A stretch of 57,398 nt of DNA from Stenotrophomonas geniculata ATCC 19374 = JCM 13324 (GCF_001431625.1 NZ_LLXT01000003.1:1-57398), one strand, 5' to 3'. Shown: positions 38,265 through 48,612, numbered from the stretch's first letter. The notes: generated by a model not told the origin, from the letters alone. Translations and numbers: made by a program.

Positions 38265-39032
38265 TCATCGCGGACCCGACGCGTCTTTCAGGAATGATTC
38301 CATCGCCGCCACCAGGGCCAGCGGCGCCTCATTCATCGGGTAATGCCCGGCATCGGCCAGGACATCCATCGTGGCCTGCCGGTAGCGGCGCAGATGGGTG
38401 CGCTCCATCAGTGCACGGTTGAAGGTGGGATCGTGCCCACCTACCAGCACCTTCAACCGATGGTTGCCGACGACCTCGCTGCTGAAGTCGGTATCCGCCC
38501 ACGCCGGAAGATAGGCAGCAAATGCCGCAGGTGACGCATGTGCCGCCGAATACGCGGCCTTCCAGTCGAGCCATTGCGCAGGCAGCCGTCCGCCGGTACT
38601 GCGATCGATGATGGTCCGGCGGATGCCGACGTCTCCGGCTGCCGCTTCAAGCAGGCGTCGCGTCGCAGCGTCGTAGGCAATGCCGCCGCAGGGCACCGGC
38701 GCAATGGCCACCATGCCGCGCACACGTTCCGGCGCAAGCACCGCCACGCGTTCAATGGCCATGCCGCCCATCGAATGACCTGCGAGGCTGAAGTGTTCAA
38801 GGCCGAGGGACGTCATCAGGTCCAATGCGTCGGATGCAATCTCGTCGATGGTGTAGGCCCCTTGCGCATCGCGCATGCCGCCGTAGCCGCGGCAGTCCAT
38901 GAAGAAGTAGCTGAAGTCATCGCGTGACAACCATGGCTCGATCGGCTCGAACGCGTGCGCGTCGCCGAACCAGCCATGCAGCACCAGGACAGCGTGAGGG
39001 CCGTGCCCCACGGGATGGAAAGTGTTGGCCAT
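38265..39032 (-). CDS. Alpha/beta hydrolase
   Basis: A 255-aa alpha/beta-hydrolase-fold protein with the oxyanion HGWFGDAHAFE region near residue 19, the nucleophile elbow GHSMGG (Ser about 101), a late acid in LVGGHDPTFN and a catalytic His in DAGHYPMNEAP. No signal peptide. Members include esterases, lactonases and haloperoxidase-like enzymes; the substrate is not predictable. It is divergent from an AraC-family regulator whose start lies 93 bases away, so that regulator may control it. Confidence 0.9.
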   Translation of the reverse strand: MANTFHPVGHGPHAVLVLHGWFGDAHAFEPIEPWLSRDDFSYFFMDCRGYGGMRDAQGAYTIDEIASDALDLMTSLGLEHFSLAGHSMGGMAIERVAVLAPERVRGMVAIAPVPCGGIAYDAATRRLLEAAAGDVGIRRTIIDRSTGGRLPAQWLDWKAAYSAAHASPAAFAAYLPAWADTDFSSEVVGNHRLKVLVGGHDPTFNRALMERTHLRRYRQATMDVLADAGHYPMNEAPLALVAAMESFLKDASGPR

Positions 39033-39125
39033 GGAGTTCCATTGCAGCTGAGAGGAGTGCTGATGCTAGGCAGCGCGGATCCGGCCCACTGTCGATGACG
39101 GGTCAATGACTATAGAATCCGGGCC

Positions 39126-39899
39126 ATGCGCCATTCGCTGCTTGATCCGTACGAAGACCTGCCACGCGATGTCGTGGTCACCTCGAACGACTACGCAGCC
39201 GAGTTCACGTTTCCCCGCCATGCCCATCGACGCGGGCAGTTCGCGTTCGCTGCGCGCGGCACCATCAGCGTGACGACGCCACAGGGACGCTGGCTGGTGC
39301 CACCGCAGCGTGCCTGCTGGGTACCTGCAGGCCTGGCGCATGAGATGACGATGCGCGGTCCGGTGACGATGCTCAATGCCTTTCTCTCTGTCGGGACGGC
39401 GATGGCGGTGGCGCTGCCAATGCAGTGCCGCGTGTATGCGGTATCGCCGTTGTTGCGACAGTTGCTGGAGGCCGCCGTGGATCTGCCTGCGCTGTACGAC
39501 GAGGACGGGCGGGCAGGCAAACTGATGCAGCTGCTGGCAGCGGAGATCGCGTCGATGCCGGCACTTTCCCTGCACGCACCCCTGCCTTCGGATGCACGCC
39601 TTGCACGTGTCTGCCGTGCCCTGTTCGATACTCCCTCGCTGGCGGCCCGCCTCAATGACGTTGCGGCCGACGCAGGCATGAGCCGGCGTACGTTCACCCG
39701 CTTGTTCCGCGCCGATACCGGGGTGAGTTTTGCCGAGTGGCGGCAGCAGGTGTGCCTGCTGGCGGCCATCGAGCGGCTGGGACAGGGGCAGGCGGTGACC
39801 CGTGTGGCATTGGACCTTCGCTATGCAAGCCCGAGTGCGTTTTCCGCGGCCTTCCGGCATGCGCTGGGGTGTTCGCCGAGCCGGTATGCGGAGTCGTAG
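39126..39899 (+). CDS. AraC-family transcriptional regulator
   Basis: A 257-aa regulator with an N-terminal cupin-type sensor domain (FPRHAHRRGQFAFAARGTIS, then WLVPPQRACWVPAGLAHEMT) and a C-terminal double helix-turn-helix domain (LNDVAADAGMSRRTFTRLFR, then ALDLRYASPSAFSAAFRHAL). The sensor type is like that of regulators of small-molecule catabolism or efflux. It is divergent from the alpha/beta hydrolase gene, its most likely target. A GTAG repeat follows the stop codon. Confidence 0.92.
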   Translation: MRHSLLDPYEDLPRDVVVTSNDYAAEFTFPRHAHRRGQFAFAARGTISVTTPQGRWLVPPQRACWVPAGLAHEMTMRGPVTMLNAFLSVGTAMAVALPMQCRVYAVSPLLRQLLEAAVDLPALYDEDGRAGKLMQLLAAEIASMPALSLHAPLPSDARLARVCRALFDTPSLAARLNDVAADAGMSRRTFTRLFRADTGVSFAEWRQQVCLLAAIERLGQGQAVTRVALDLRYASPSAFSAAFRHALGCSPSRYAES

Positions 39900-39923
39900 T
39901 TCAGCTGCCGCGTCTTGCTTTTG

Positions 39924-39950
39924 TAGCGTCGAGCAGGGCTCGACGCTACA
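39924..39950. repeat. SMAG palindrome bounded by GTAG and CTAC
   Basis: A near-perfect palindrome: GTAGCGTCGAGC at 39924-39935 and GCTCGACGCTAC at 39939-39950. It lies between araC and the 23-aa peptide gene. Confidence 0.8.
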
Positions 39951-40027
39951 GACACATGCTCACGCACGACGGGATGGCATCAGGCCGCCGTGCGGCCGCC
40001 TGACGGGTCCCACTCAACGATGCAATC

Positions 40028-40099
40028 TCAGAAGAAAATTGCGTACAGGATCAGCAGCGGAATCGGCACGCCCAACAGCCAGAGCAGAATCATTTTCAT
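40028..40099 (-). CDS. 23-aa hydrophobic membrane peptide
   Basis: A short frame translates as MKMILLWLLGVPIPLLILYA followed by IFF and a stop. Except for Lys2 it is entirely hydrophobic, with a central Pro-x-Pro, and would form one membrane helix. A strong ribosome site (GAGGAGA, 8 bases before the ATG) and its position 15 bases after the stop of the 356-aa membrane protein gene support translation and co-transcription. I recall similar tiny peptides in proteobacterial genomes but know no function. It is too short for ordinary gene finders. Confidence 0.6.
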   Translation of the reverse strand: MKMILLWLLGVPIPLLILYAIFF

Positions 40100-40114
40100 C
40101 TCAGGTCTCCTCGT

Positions 40115-41185
40115 TCAAAGGTCGCGGCGGCGGCCGCCCCAGGTGGCGCTGAGGCTGGCGAAGAACGCGCCGATCAGCAGGGTGATGAACAGCCACAGCG
40201 CGGCATACGCTGCGGCCTTGCGGGCATCGTCGGCCGCCTGCTTGGCGGTGGTCTTTGCCTTCTCCAGCGCGGCACGCATGCGCGTCTGCACATCGGTCAC
40301 ACGGGCCTGCGCTTCGGCCGGGCTCATGCCAGTCTCGCGCGCGATCAGCTGCGAGAGGTACTGGCTGTCGGCCGGGTCCAGGCCCTCGCCCTGCAGGCTG
40401 TTGACGATGATGCGGTTCACTTCGGCGCGGACTTCGCGGCGGTCGCCCACCGGGCCGTTGCCCGGCATCGGGCGTGGCGGCGGACCCATGCGCGCGTCGC
40501 GCGGGCCGACACTAGCGGCCGGCGGCGGCGGCGAGGGAGCATTCGGATCCATCGGCGCACCCGGCGGCGGCGCTGTCGGATCAGACGGCCCTGCGCTGGT
40601 CGCGCTGCGGAACAGCGAATCGACCCAGTAGTTGAGGTCGCCTTCCGGAGCCGCGCCGGCAGCGCTACCGGCACCTGCGGCGGCAACGCCGGCCGTGGAT
40701 GCAGCGGCGCCCGCAGTGGCGCCGGCCACCTTCGCGCCCGTGCCGAGCACGCCGCCGATGGCCGAGGTCAGCAGGCCCGCAGTCAGCAGCGTGGCCACGG
40801 CCCACGACACGAAGCCGTGCGCGGTATCGCGGAAATAGGTTTCATCGCCATGGATCTGTGTCCATTTGGTGCGCAGGCGGCCAGCCAGGTAGCCACCCAG
40901 GCCGGAGGCGGCCAGTGCGGTGAAGGTGAGCCAGGCGATGCTGGACCAGCCGAAGGTTTCCTTGCTGACGCCTTCGAACGACCACGGCGACACCGAGGAG
41001 AGGCCAAGGCCGACACCGAGGATGAGCAGGATGAGGGAGAGTGCGGCGGCAGCGGCGGCACCGGCGAAAATCGCGCCCCAGGAAACGGCGCTTTCGCAGG
41101 GAGGCGCGACGATGGGGGCGGTGACGACAGTGGCGACGTCGGGACCAAGCGGGCCGCGCTCGGGTGGGTCGAATCGGGTACTCAT
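40115..41185 (-). CDS. Multi-pass membrane protein of unknown function
   Basis: A 356-aa protein. After a Pro-rich N-terminus come hydrophobic segments at about residues 35-60 (WGAIFAGAAAAAALSLILLI), 84-105, and 128-150, then an Ala/Gly/Pro-rich linker (residues about 155-250), a charged helical stretch with MSPAEAQARVTDVQTRMRAA, and a last membrane helix near 330-348. Conserved hypothetical in character; the middle carries GYLAGRLRTKW and HGFVSWAVATL. The function is unknown. A 23-aa membrane peptide follows 15 bases later, probably in the same transcript. Confidence 0.8.
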   Translation of the reverse strand: MSTRFDPPERGPLGPDVATVVTAPIVAPPCESAVSWGAIFAGAAAAAALSLILLILGVGLGLSSVSPWSFEGVSKETFGWSSIAWLTFTALAASGLGGYLAGRLRTKWTQIHGDETYFRDTAHGFVSWAVATLLTAGLLTSAIGGVLGTGAKVAGATAGAAASTAGVAAAGAGSAAGAAPEGDLNYWVDSLFRSATSAGPSDPTAPPPGAPMDPNAPSPPPPAASVGPRDARMGPPPRPMPGNGPVGDRREVRAEVNRIIVNSLQGEGLDPADSQYLSQLIARETGMSPAEAQARVTDVQTRMRAALEKAKTTAKQAADDARKAAAYAALWLFITLLIGAFFASLSATWGGRRRDL

Positions 41186-41300
41186 CGGGATGGACGCTCC
41201 ATTTCAGGTGCTGCGGATGCAGCTGGCGTCCTGAGGCTGCGCGAGCGGTCGTGAAGCTGGCGAGACCCTTGAATCACGCGGTCTTGGCGCGGTGAAGCGC

Positions 41301-41412
41301 GTGCCAACCAAGGTTGGCACCTACCGAAGGCGGATGCGGTGGTAGATCCACGCCATGCGTGGACGATTTTTCGCGGGCGCCGAAATCGTGCGGACCAACG
41401 GTCCGCACCTAC
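41301..41412. repeat. Three SMAG palindromes
   Basis: GTGCCAACCAAGGTTGGCAC then CTAC (41301-41324), GTAGATCCACGCCATGCGTG (from 41342) and GTGCGGACCAACGGTCCGCA then CCTAC (41388-41412). They fill the gap between citrate synthase and the membrane-protein gene, after the gltA terminator. Confidence 0.8.
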
Positions 41413-41423
41413 CAGGTCCGCGC

Positions 41424-41454
41424 AAAAAAAAACGCCCCGCGGATGCGGGGCGTT
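41424..41454 (-). terminator. Rho-independent terminator of gltA
   Basis: The stem AACGCCCCGC / GCGGGGCGTT with loop GGAT; on the minus strand it is followed by a run of T (plus-strand A tract at 41424-41432). It lies 24 bases past the gltA stop and is textbook in form. Confidence 0.9.
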
Positions 41455-41477
41455 CTCGGCACAACCTACGCGGGCGA

Positions 41478-42755
<1,278 letters not shown>

Positions 42756-43005
42756 TGTGTGCGCTCCTTCATGGGAAGGCGCCTGCCCAAGCGCATTGGT
42801 CAGGCACGTGAATGACGTCCTCGGCCTGTGCCGGGGATCAGGTCATTATCGCACAGCAGCATTTGCCCGGCGCTAGACAGAAGTCGTATACGACAGGCGA
42901 CCAGACGCCGGCCGTTGAGCGGCCCGGATCGGCAAAAGTGTTGTCACACGAACGCAGTGTTCCGTCCATCCAAACGCCCGTTGGGTTGGCGTTGGGGAAA
43001 AACAA

Positions 43006-43030
43006 ACGGCCGCGCAGAGCGCGGCCGTTG
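43006..43030 (-). terminator. Rho-independent terminator of rpmE2
   Basis: The stem AACGGCCGCG / CGCGGCCGTT with loop CAGAG; on the minus strand TGTTTTTCCCC follows. It lies 22 bases past the L31 stop. Confidence 0.88.
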
Positions 43031-43051
43031 GTTCGAAGCTGGATCGACAGA

Positions 43052-43294
43052 TCAGCGCGCGTAGCGCTTCTGGAACTTGTCGATACGGCCCGAGGTGTCG
43101 ATGACCTTGTGCTTGCCCGTGTAGAACGGGTGCGAAGCCGAGGAAATTTCAACCTTCACCAGCGGGTAGTCGTTGCCGTCTTCCCACTTGATGGTTTCCT
43201 TCGTCGCCATGGTCGAGCGGGTCAGGATCTTGAAATCGGAGGTGACGTCATGGAAGACGACGTCGCGGTAGTTCGGATGGATATCGGCCTTCAT
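43052..43294 (-). CDS. rpmE2: 50S ribosomal protein L31 type B
   Basis: An 80-aa type B L31 ([20 protein letters not shown], then [20 protein letters not shown] and [10 protein letters not shown]). It contains no cysteine, so it is the zinc-independent form. In many bacteria this paralogue replaces the zinc-binding L31 when zinc is scarce; in Xanthomonadaceae it may be the only L31. The promoter region is compact: a TATAAT -10 lies about 40 bases upstream, at the edge of a hairpin. Confidence 0.95.
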   Translation of the reverse strand: MKADIHPNYRDVVFHDVTSDFKILTRSTMATKETIKWEDGNDYPLVKVEISSASHPFYTGKHKVIDTSGRIDKFQKRYAR

Positions 43295-43332
43295 GGGCTC
43301 ACACCGTAAATGGGCTGGTGGTCAAGAGCGGC

Positions 43333-43369
43333 ATTATAAGCACCGGTTGCCGCTCGGGGCAACCGGTGC
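43333..43369 (-). promoter_or_regulatory. rpmE2 promoter embedded in a 12-bp-arm hairpin
   Basis: On the minus strand TTGCCC (43357-43362), an 18-base spacer and TATAAT (43333-43338) form a good sigma70-type promoter for rpmE2. The -35 lies in the right arm of a perfect inverted repeat (43340-43351 with 43358-43369, GCACCGGTTGCC / GGCAACCGGTGC). The same hairpin lies 13 bases past the nucleoside hydrolase stop and can serve as its terminator. Confidence 0.65.
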
Positions 43370-43382
43370 GGGTCAATCGGCT

Positions 43383-44321
43383 TCAGTCCGCGCCCAGGGC
43401 CTGGCGCACCAGGGCCTCGAAACGCTGCTGGTCGTAGGCCATCAGCAGATCGCAGTTGTCCGGCTGGCCGGTCTGGCGGTTCCAGTCGACGATGGTGGCG
43501 CCGCGGCTGAACGTGCCGTTCAGCTCCACGTTCAGCGGGCGCGACTCGACCCGCAGCTGCCCTTCCGGGTTCAGCGCCCAGGCCATGGCCACCGCATCGG
43601 CGGTGTACCAGCGGCCGCCCTTGCTGTCTTCGGACAGGCCACGGGTCTTGCGCGAGATCAGCTCGTAGAAACGGGCGCGATCGGAATCGGCCTGCAGCCA
43701 CTTCTCGGCGTCCTGCAGCGGCAGGCCATGGGCGACGGTAGCTTCCCAGTCCGACACCAGCAGGTGCTTGAACGAGGTGAACACCACGTGCGCCGCTTCC
43801 GGGTCGAAGGCGATGTTGAATTCGGCGGCCGGGGTGATGTTGCCGTGGCAGGTGACCGCGCCGCCCATCACCACGATGCGCTTGATGCGCTGTGGCAGGG
43901 TCGGGTCCAGCTTCAGTGCCAGTGCGAGGTTGGTCAGCGGGCCGAGCATCACCAGCATCAGTTCGCCGGCGTGCTCGTGCGACAGGCGCAGGATGGCCAG
44001 TGCGGCGTGCTCGGCTTCGGCCTGGCGGCTCGGCGGCGGCAGGTCCACGTCGCCGTAGCCGTCACGGCCATGCACGTGGGCAGCGTCAACGGAGGGATGC
44101 AGCAGCGGATCCGGGCTGCCGGCAAACACCGGCACGTCGGCGCGGCCGACGATGTCGCAGAGCTTGAGGGCGTTGCGGACGGTGTATTCGAGGCCGACAT
44201 TGCCGGCGGCGATGGTCAGGGCGACCACGTCGTGCCGTTCATCGGCGAAGGCCATCAGCAGGGCCAGGGCGTCGTCCACACCGGGGTCGGTGTCGATCAA
44301 CAGCGGGATCTTGTGGGTCAT
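43383..44321 (-). CDS. Inosine/uridine-preferring nucleoside hydrolase family protein
   Basis: A 312-aa protein with the calcium-binding signature IDTDPGVDDALAL at residues 8-20, characteristic of nucleoside hydrolases that cleave the N-glycosidic bond of (deoxy)ribonucleosides in salvage. Further family blocks are LVMLGPLTNLALALKLDP, IKRIVVMGGAVTCHGNITPA and EFNIAFDPEAAHVVF; the substrate-contacting His is in VHGRDGYGDV. The ATG at 44321 (MTHKIPLLI) is chosen; the longer frame to 44384 adds no conserved residues. It is a single gene ahead of rpmE2. Confidence 0.92.
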   Translation of the reverse strand: MTHKIPLLIDTDPGVDDALALLMAFADERHDVVALTIAAGNVGLEYTVRNALKLCDIVGRADVPVFAGSPDPLLHPSVDAAHVHGRDGYGDVDLPPPSRQAEAEHAALAILRLSHEHAGELMLVMLGPLTNLALALKLDPTLPQRIKRIVVMGGAVTCHGNITPAAEFNIAFDPEAAHVVFTSFKHLLVSDWEATVAHGLPLQDAEKWLQADSDRARFYELISRKTRGLSEDSKGGRWYTADAVAMAWALNPEGQLRVESRPLNVELNGTFSRGATIVDWNRQTGQPDNCDLLMAYDQQRFEALVRQALGAD

Positions 44322-44490
44322 CGTTGCCGTCTTCAGATCGGCAACGAAGTGTGGACCGGGATGATGACCGTTGCAATACCGCACTATCCCAACGGCATAA
44401 GGTGTCGGGGAGAGCGTGGGCTCCCTTGCCCGCCACTAACGGCCCCGCCCGACTCTTTCACAAAAATGAACAGATTTTGATTGAGCACGC

Positions 44491-44519
44491 TTGGAGCGCT
44501 CAACATCACCTGCTATAAA
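44491..44519 (+). promoter_or_regulatory. Candidate promoter of the Fic gene
   Basis: TTGGAG (44491-44496), a 17-base spacer and TATAAA (44514-44519) lie 30 bases before the ATG, in an AT-rich leader that contrasts with the surrounding sequence. A TTGAGC/GCTCAA pair (44481-44486 and 44497-44502) straddles the -35 and could be an operator. No clear ribosome site precedes the ATG. Confidence 0.5.
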
Positions 44520-44548
44520 AAGTAATACATATTTTATAGAAATCCGCC

Positions 44549-45877
44549 ATGAAGCTGCCCATGCCAGCTCCCGATCTGGCAACCCTCACCCGGAAGTACA
44601 TTGAGACCCTCGGTACCATACTGGACGCCCGGATTGGGCCAGAGGTGAACGGCGCCTATGAGCACTGGGACAAGGTGCGCCACAGAGCGCCACCGGCAGG
44701 CCTGAACGCGGAGCAGTGGTGGCTGGGTATCACGTGGACGCGCGCAGCATTGCTGAAGCCGCTGCCGCTGTTGCTGGACAAGACGCAGCAACCCTTCAAG
44801 CTCGCACTTACCGATTCAATGCAGCGGCACCTGCACTACATTGACCGGGAGGCCGCAGGCTCGGTGAAGGGTGTGGATGCTGCCAGCGGCCAAGGACGGT
44901 TCATGATCCGGTCGCTGATTGAGGAAGCGATGACCTCATCGCAGTTGGAGGGCGCCTCGACCACGCGGGCCGTGGCAAAGGAAATGTTGAGCACGGGCCG
45001 CGCGCCGCGCGACCAGTCCGAGCGCATGATCTACAACAACTACGTGGCAATGAACGTGATCCGCGAGCGCGGCATACGCCCGATCACTCCCGGCGAGATT
45101 CTGGAACTGCACAGCATCCTCACCGACGGCACGCTGGAGCTGCCAACCGACAGCGGGCGTTTCAGAACCGCCGAAGACAACGTTGCGATCTTCGATCGCG
45201 GCTCACCGCCTACGCTTCTGCACACCCCTCCTCCGGCCGAGGAAGTGCCTGCACGGATTGAGCGGCTGTGCACGTTCATCAATGAAGAAAGCACACCGTT
45301 CGTGCATCCCGTCGCCAAAGCCATCGCACTACATTTCCAGATTGGCTATGACCATCCTTTCGTGGATGGAAATGGCCGTACGGCGCGCGCACTGTTCTAC
45401 TGGGCAATGATGAATGCCGGGTACTGGATGACCGAGTACTTCTCCATTTCCAGCGTGCTGAAGAAGTCTCCAGGCAAGTACATGCGGGCCTACCTGTACA
45501 CCGAAAGTGACAACCGGGATCTTGGCTACTTCGTTGCGCAACAACTGGAGGCCATTGAGCAATCGATCCAGGGACTGCATGCCTACATCGCCAGGAAGCA
45601 TGCAGAGGATCAAGCGGCGCGACGTATGTTGCGAACCGCCCGGCTTGGCGGTATGCAGCTCAATCACCGTCAGCGCGCGTTGCTGGCCAACGCGCTGAAA
45701 GATCCTGACCGGACCTACACCGTCGCCAGCCACCAGGCGGCACACACCATTACCTATCCGACCGCATTGAAGGATCTGAATGGATTGGTGGCTGCCGGAC
45801 TTGTCAGCAAAGAGCGCGTCGGGAAGGCCTCCGAGTATCTCGTGCTTCCCGGCCTTTCGGAACGCTTGGTGTTGTAG
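44549..45877 (+). CDS. Fic-domain protein, class II (AMP-transferase type) with C-terminal winged helix
   Basis: A 442-aa protein. The N-terminal Fic/DOC-associated helical domain carries the inhibitory motif SSQLEG (S130...E134-G135), placing it in class II. The Fic core has the complete active motif HPFVDGNGRTAR (269-280), followed by a C-terminal winged-helix-like domain (LNHRQRALLANALKDPDRTY to the end). Such proteins usually transfer AMP to a protein target or to themselves and are self-inhibited. The stop codon TAG is part of the GTAG of a SMAG repeat. The AT-rich leader and isolated position suggest acquisition by transfer, though coding G+C is ordinary. Confidence 0.93.
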   Translation: MKLPMPAPDLATLTRKYIETLGTILDARIGPEVNGAYEHWDKVRHRAPPAGLNAEQWWLGITWTRAALLKPLPLLLDKTQQPFKLALTDSMQRHLHYIDREAAGSVKGVDAASGQGRFMIRSLIEEAMTSSQLEGASTTRAVAKEMLSTGRAPRDQSERMIYNNYVAMNVIRERGIRPITPGEILELHSILTDGTLELPTDSGRFRTAEDNVAIFDRGSPPTLLHTPPPAEEVPARIERLCTFINEESTPFVHPVAKAIALHFQIGYDHPFVDGNGRTARALFYWAMMNAGYWMTEYFSISSVLKKSPGKYMRAYLYTESDNRDLGYFVAQQLEAIEQSIQGLHAYIARKHAEDQAARRMLRTARLGGMQLNHRQRALLANALKDPDRTYTVASHQAAHTITYPTALKDLNGLVAAGLVSKERVGKASEYLVLPGLSERLVL

Positions 45878-46042
45878 ATCCACGCCATACGTGGATGACG
45901 GGAGGATGATCGAAAGCGCCGTCTGTGGAGACGAGCCATGCTCGACTCCCGCGCGCAGCGCGAACAGCAGCCGAGCGCGGGCTCGGCTCTACAGTAGATC
46001 CACGCCATGCGTGGATGTGTGGACCAAGGTCCACACCCACCA
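45874..46042. repeat. Cluster of SMAG palindromes between fic and recG
   Basis: GTAGATCCACGCCATACGTG (from 45874), an ACGAGCCATGCTCGACTCC element (about 45931), AGCCGAGCGCGGGCTCGGCT then CTAC (45968-45993), GTAGATCCACGCCATGCGTG (from 45994) and GTGTGGACCAAGGTCCACAC (46017-46036). The first element supplies the fic stop codon. Confidence 0.8.
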
Positions 46043-46050
46043 AGGCGGCA

Positions 46051-48162
46051 TTATGCCGAGGCGTAACGCACGGCGGTGCCGATCCAGCGCTGCACCACGC
46101 GGTCGGCCAGCGTGGGTTGCTGGGCCAGCAGGCGCTCGGCCAGGTCGTGCACGCCGGGCAGCAGGCCGGCATCGCGGGCCAGGTCGGCGATGCGGAAACC
46201 GGCCAGGCCGGTCTGGCGGGTGCCGAGCAGTTCGCCGGGGCCGCGCAGTTCCAGATCCTTTTCGGCAATGACGAAACCATCGTTGGTTTCGCGCATGGTC
46301 TGCAGGCGCTCGCGTGCCATCTGCGAGAGCGGTGCCTGGTACAGCAGCACGCAGCGCGACACCGCCGAACCGCGGCCAACACGGCCGCGCAGCTGGTGCA
46401 GCTGGGCCAGGCCGAGGCGTTCGGCGTTCTCGATCACCATCAACGAGGCGTTCGGTACGTCCACGCCCACTTCGATGACGGTGGTCGCCACCAGCAGGTC
46501 GATCTGCCCGGCCTTGAACGCCACCATCGTGGCCAGCTTTTCCGCAGCTTTCAGGCGGCCATGCACCAGCCCCACGCGTACGCCGGGCAGCAGCGCCTGC
46601 AGCGATTCGTAGGTGGCCTGCGCGGGCGTAGCGTCCAGCTCTTCGCTTTCCTCGATGAGCGTGCACACCCAGTACACCTGCCGCCCTTCCTGGCAGGCCA
46701 GGGCGATGCGCTCGATCAGCTCCGGGCGACGATCGTTGTTCAATGCGACGGTCTGCACCGGGGTGCGGCCCAGCGGCAGTTCGTCGATGGCCGAGACATC
46801 CAGGTCGGCGTATTCGGACATCGCCAGCGTGCGCGGAATCGGTGTTGCGGTCATCACCAGCTGGTGCGGCACGCTGTTGCCGCCTGCGCCCTTGTCACGC
46901 AGCGCCAGCCGCTGGTGCACGCCGAAGCGATGCTGCTCGTCGACGATGGCCAGGGCGAGATCCTGGAACACCACCGCCTCCTGCATCAGCGCGTGGGTAC
47001 CCACGACCACCTGCGCTTCGCCGCTGGCGACCTGCTCCATCACCTTGGCGCGCGCCTTGCCGGTGACCTTGCCGGCCAGCCAGGCGATGCGCACGCCGAG
47101 CGGTTCCAGCCAGCCGCGCAGATTGTTGAGATGTTGTTCGGCCAGCAGCTCAGTCGGTGCTGCCAGCGCAACCTGTTTGCCCTGCTCCACCGCCAGCATC
47201 GCCGCCAGCGCGGCGACCACGGTCTTGCCGGAGCCGACATCGCCCTGCACCAGCCGCAGCATCGGGCTGGGGCGCGCGAGGTCCTCGCGGATCTGCTTGA
47301 ACACGCGCGCCTGTGCGCCGGTCAGGGCGAACGGCAGCTGCTTCAGCAGCGCCTTGGCCAGCTTGCCGGGGCCGGCCAGCGGCGGCGCATGATGCGCCTG
47401 CAGCGCGATACGCTGGCGACGCAGGCTGAGGTGATGGGCCAGCAGCTCTTCCATCGCCAGGCGACGCTGCGCTGGATGAGTGCCGGCCGCCAGCGCGGCC
47501 AGGTCGGCATCCGGCGGCGGCCGGTGCACGGTCAGCAGCGCGCTGCGCAGCGACGGCAGGCCGAGGCCATCGAGCCAGCCGCTGGGCAGCAGTTCCAGCG
47601 TGCCTTCCTCGGGCAGGCGGTCCAGCGCCTGGCCGATCAGCTTGCGCATGGTCATCGGGCCGACGCCTTCGACGGTGGGATACACCGGGTCGAGGCGGTC
47701 ACCGAGTTCGGGATCGTCGTTGCGGCCCAGTACCTGGTAGCTGGGGTGGACGATTTCCAGGCCGAGCTGGCCCGGTTTGGGCGTGCCGAAGCAGCGCAGC
47801 CGGTTGCCGACCGCGAACTGGCCGACCTGCTGCTGGCGGAAGTGGAAGAAGCGCAGCACCAGGGTGCCCTGCCCTTCGTCTTCCACTGCCACTTTCAGCA
47901 TCGGCCGGTAGCGCATGCCGCGCTCGACCGCGACCACCCGCCCTTCCACCTGCGCCGGCACGCCGTTGCGCAGGTCTTCGATGCGGGTCAGCCGGGTCCG
48001 GTCTTCATAGCGCAGCGGCAGATGAAGCCAGAGATCCTGCAGGGTGGCCAGGCCACGCGCCTGCAGTTTGGCGGCCACGGCCGGACCGACGCCCGCGAGC
48101 ATCGCCAGGGATGCTTCGCCGGACGGTGACAGGACCGGGGTGACCGCCGCCTTGCGTGCCAC
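46051..48162 (-). CDS. recG: ATP-dependent DNA helicase RecG
   Basis: A 703-aa helicase that remodels stalled forks and Holliday junctions. An N-terminal wedge/OB domain (LAMLAGVGPAVAAKLQARGL, then LRYEDRTRLTRIEDLRNGVP) is followed by the helicase core with Walker A GDVGSGKTVVAALAA, Walker B IVDEQHRFGVHQR, motif III MTATPIPRTLAMS and motif VI QLHQLRGRVGRG. Length and motif order are normal. It starts 7 bases after the ridA stop, at the end of the leftward gmk-rpoZ-spoT-ridA-recG series. Confidence 0.97.
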   Translation of the reverse strand: MARKAAVTPVLSPSGEASLAMLAGVGPAVAAKLQARGLATLQDLWLHLPLRYEDRTRLTRIEDLRNGVPAQVEGRVVAVERGMRYRPMLKVAVEDEGQGTLVLRFFHFRQQQVGQFAVGNRLRCFGTPKPGQLGLEIVHPSYQVLGRNDDPELGDRLDPVYPTVEGVGPMTMRKLIGQALDRLPEEGTLELLPSGWLDGLGLPSLRSALLTVHRPPPDADLAALAAGTHPAQRRLAMEELLAHHLSLRRQRIALQAHHAPPLAGPGKLAKALLKQLPFALTGAQARVFKQIREDLARPSPMLRLVQGDVGSGKTVVAALAAMLAVEQGKQVALAAPTELLAEQHLNNLRGWLEPLGVRIAWLAGKVTGKARAKVMEQVASGEAQVVVGTHALMQEAVVFQDLALAIVDEQHRFGVHQRLALRDKGAGGNSVPHQLVMTATPIPRTLAMSEYADLDVSAIDELPLGRTPVQTVALNNDRRPELIERIALACQEGRQVYWVCTLIEESEELDATPAQATYESLQALLPGVRVGLVHGRLKAAEKLATMVAFKAGQIDLLVATTVIEVGVDVPNASLMVIENAERLGLAQLHQLRGRVGRGSAVSRCVLLYQAPLSQMARERLQTMRETNDGFVIAEKDLELRGPGELLGTRQTGLAGFRIADLARDAGLLPGVHDLAERLLAQQPTLADRVVQRWIGTAVRYASA

Positions 48163-48169
48163 GTGGCGG

Positions 48170-48556
<387 letters not shown>

Positions 48557-48612
48557 GGGTCGCTCCGGTGCTTGGGGGAAAACAGAGCGCTGATTGTACC
48601 GGCTGGGGGTGC

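Noticed and set aside
42756..43051. Small RNA or extra gene between gltA and rpmE2
   Set aside because: The region holds the rpmE2 terminator and the gltA leader with a candidate -10. No conserved-looking ORF, and no structured element beyond the terminator, was visible.
44549..45877. Fic toxin-antitoxin (FicTA/Doc-Phd) module
   Set aside because: No small antitoxin gene lies upstream or downstream. The inhibitory motif is inside the same protein, which marks a class II stand-alone Fic.
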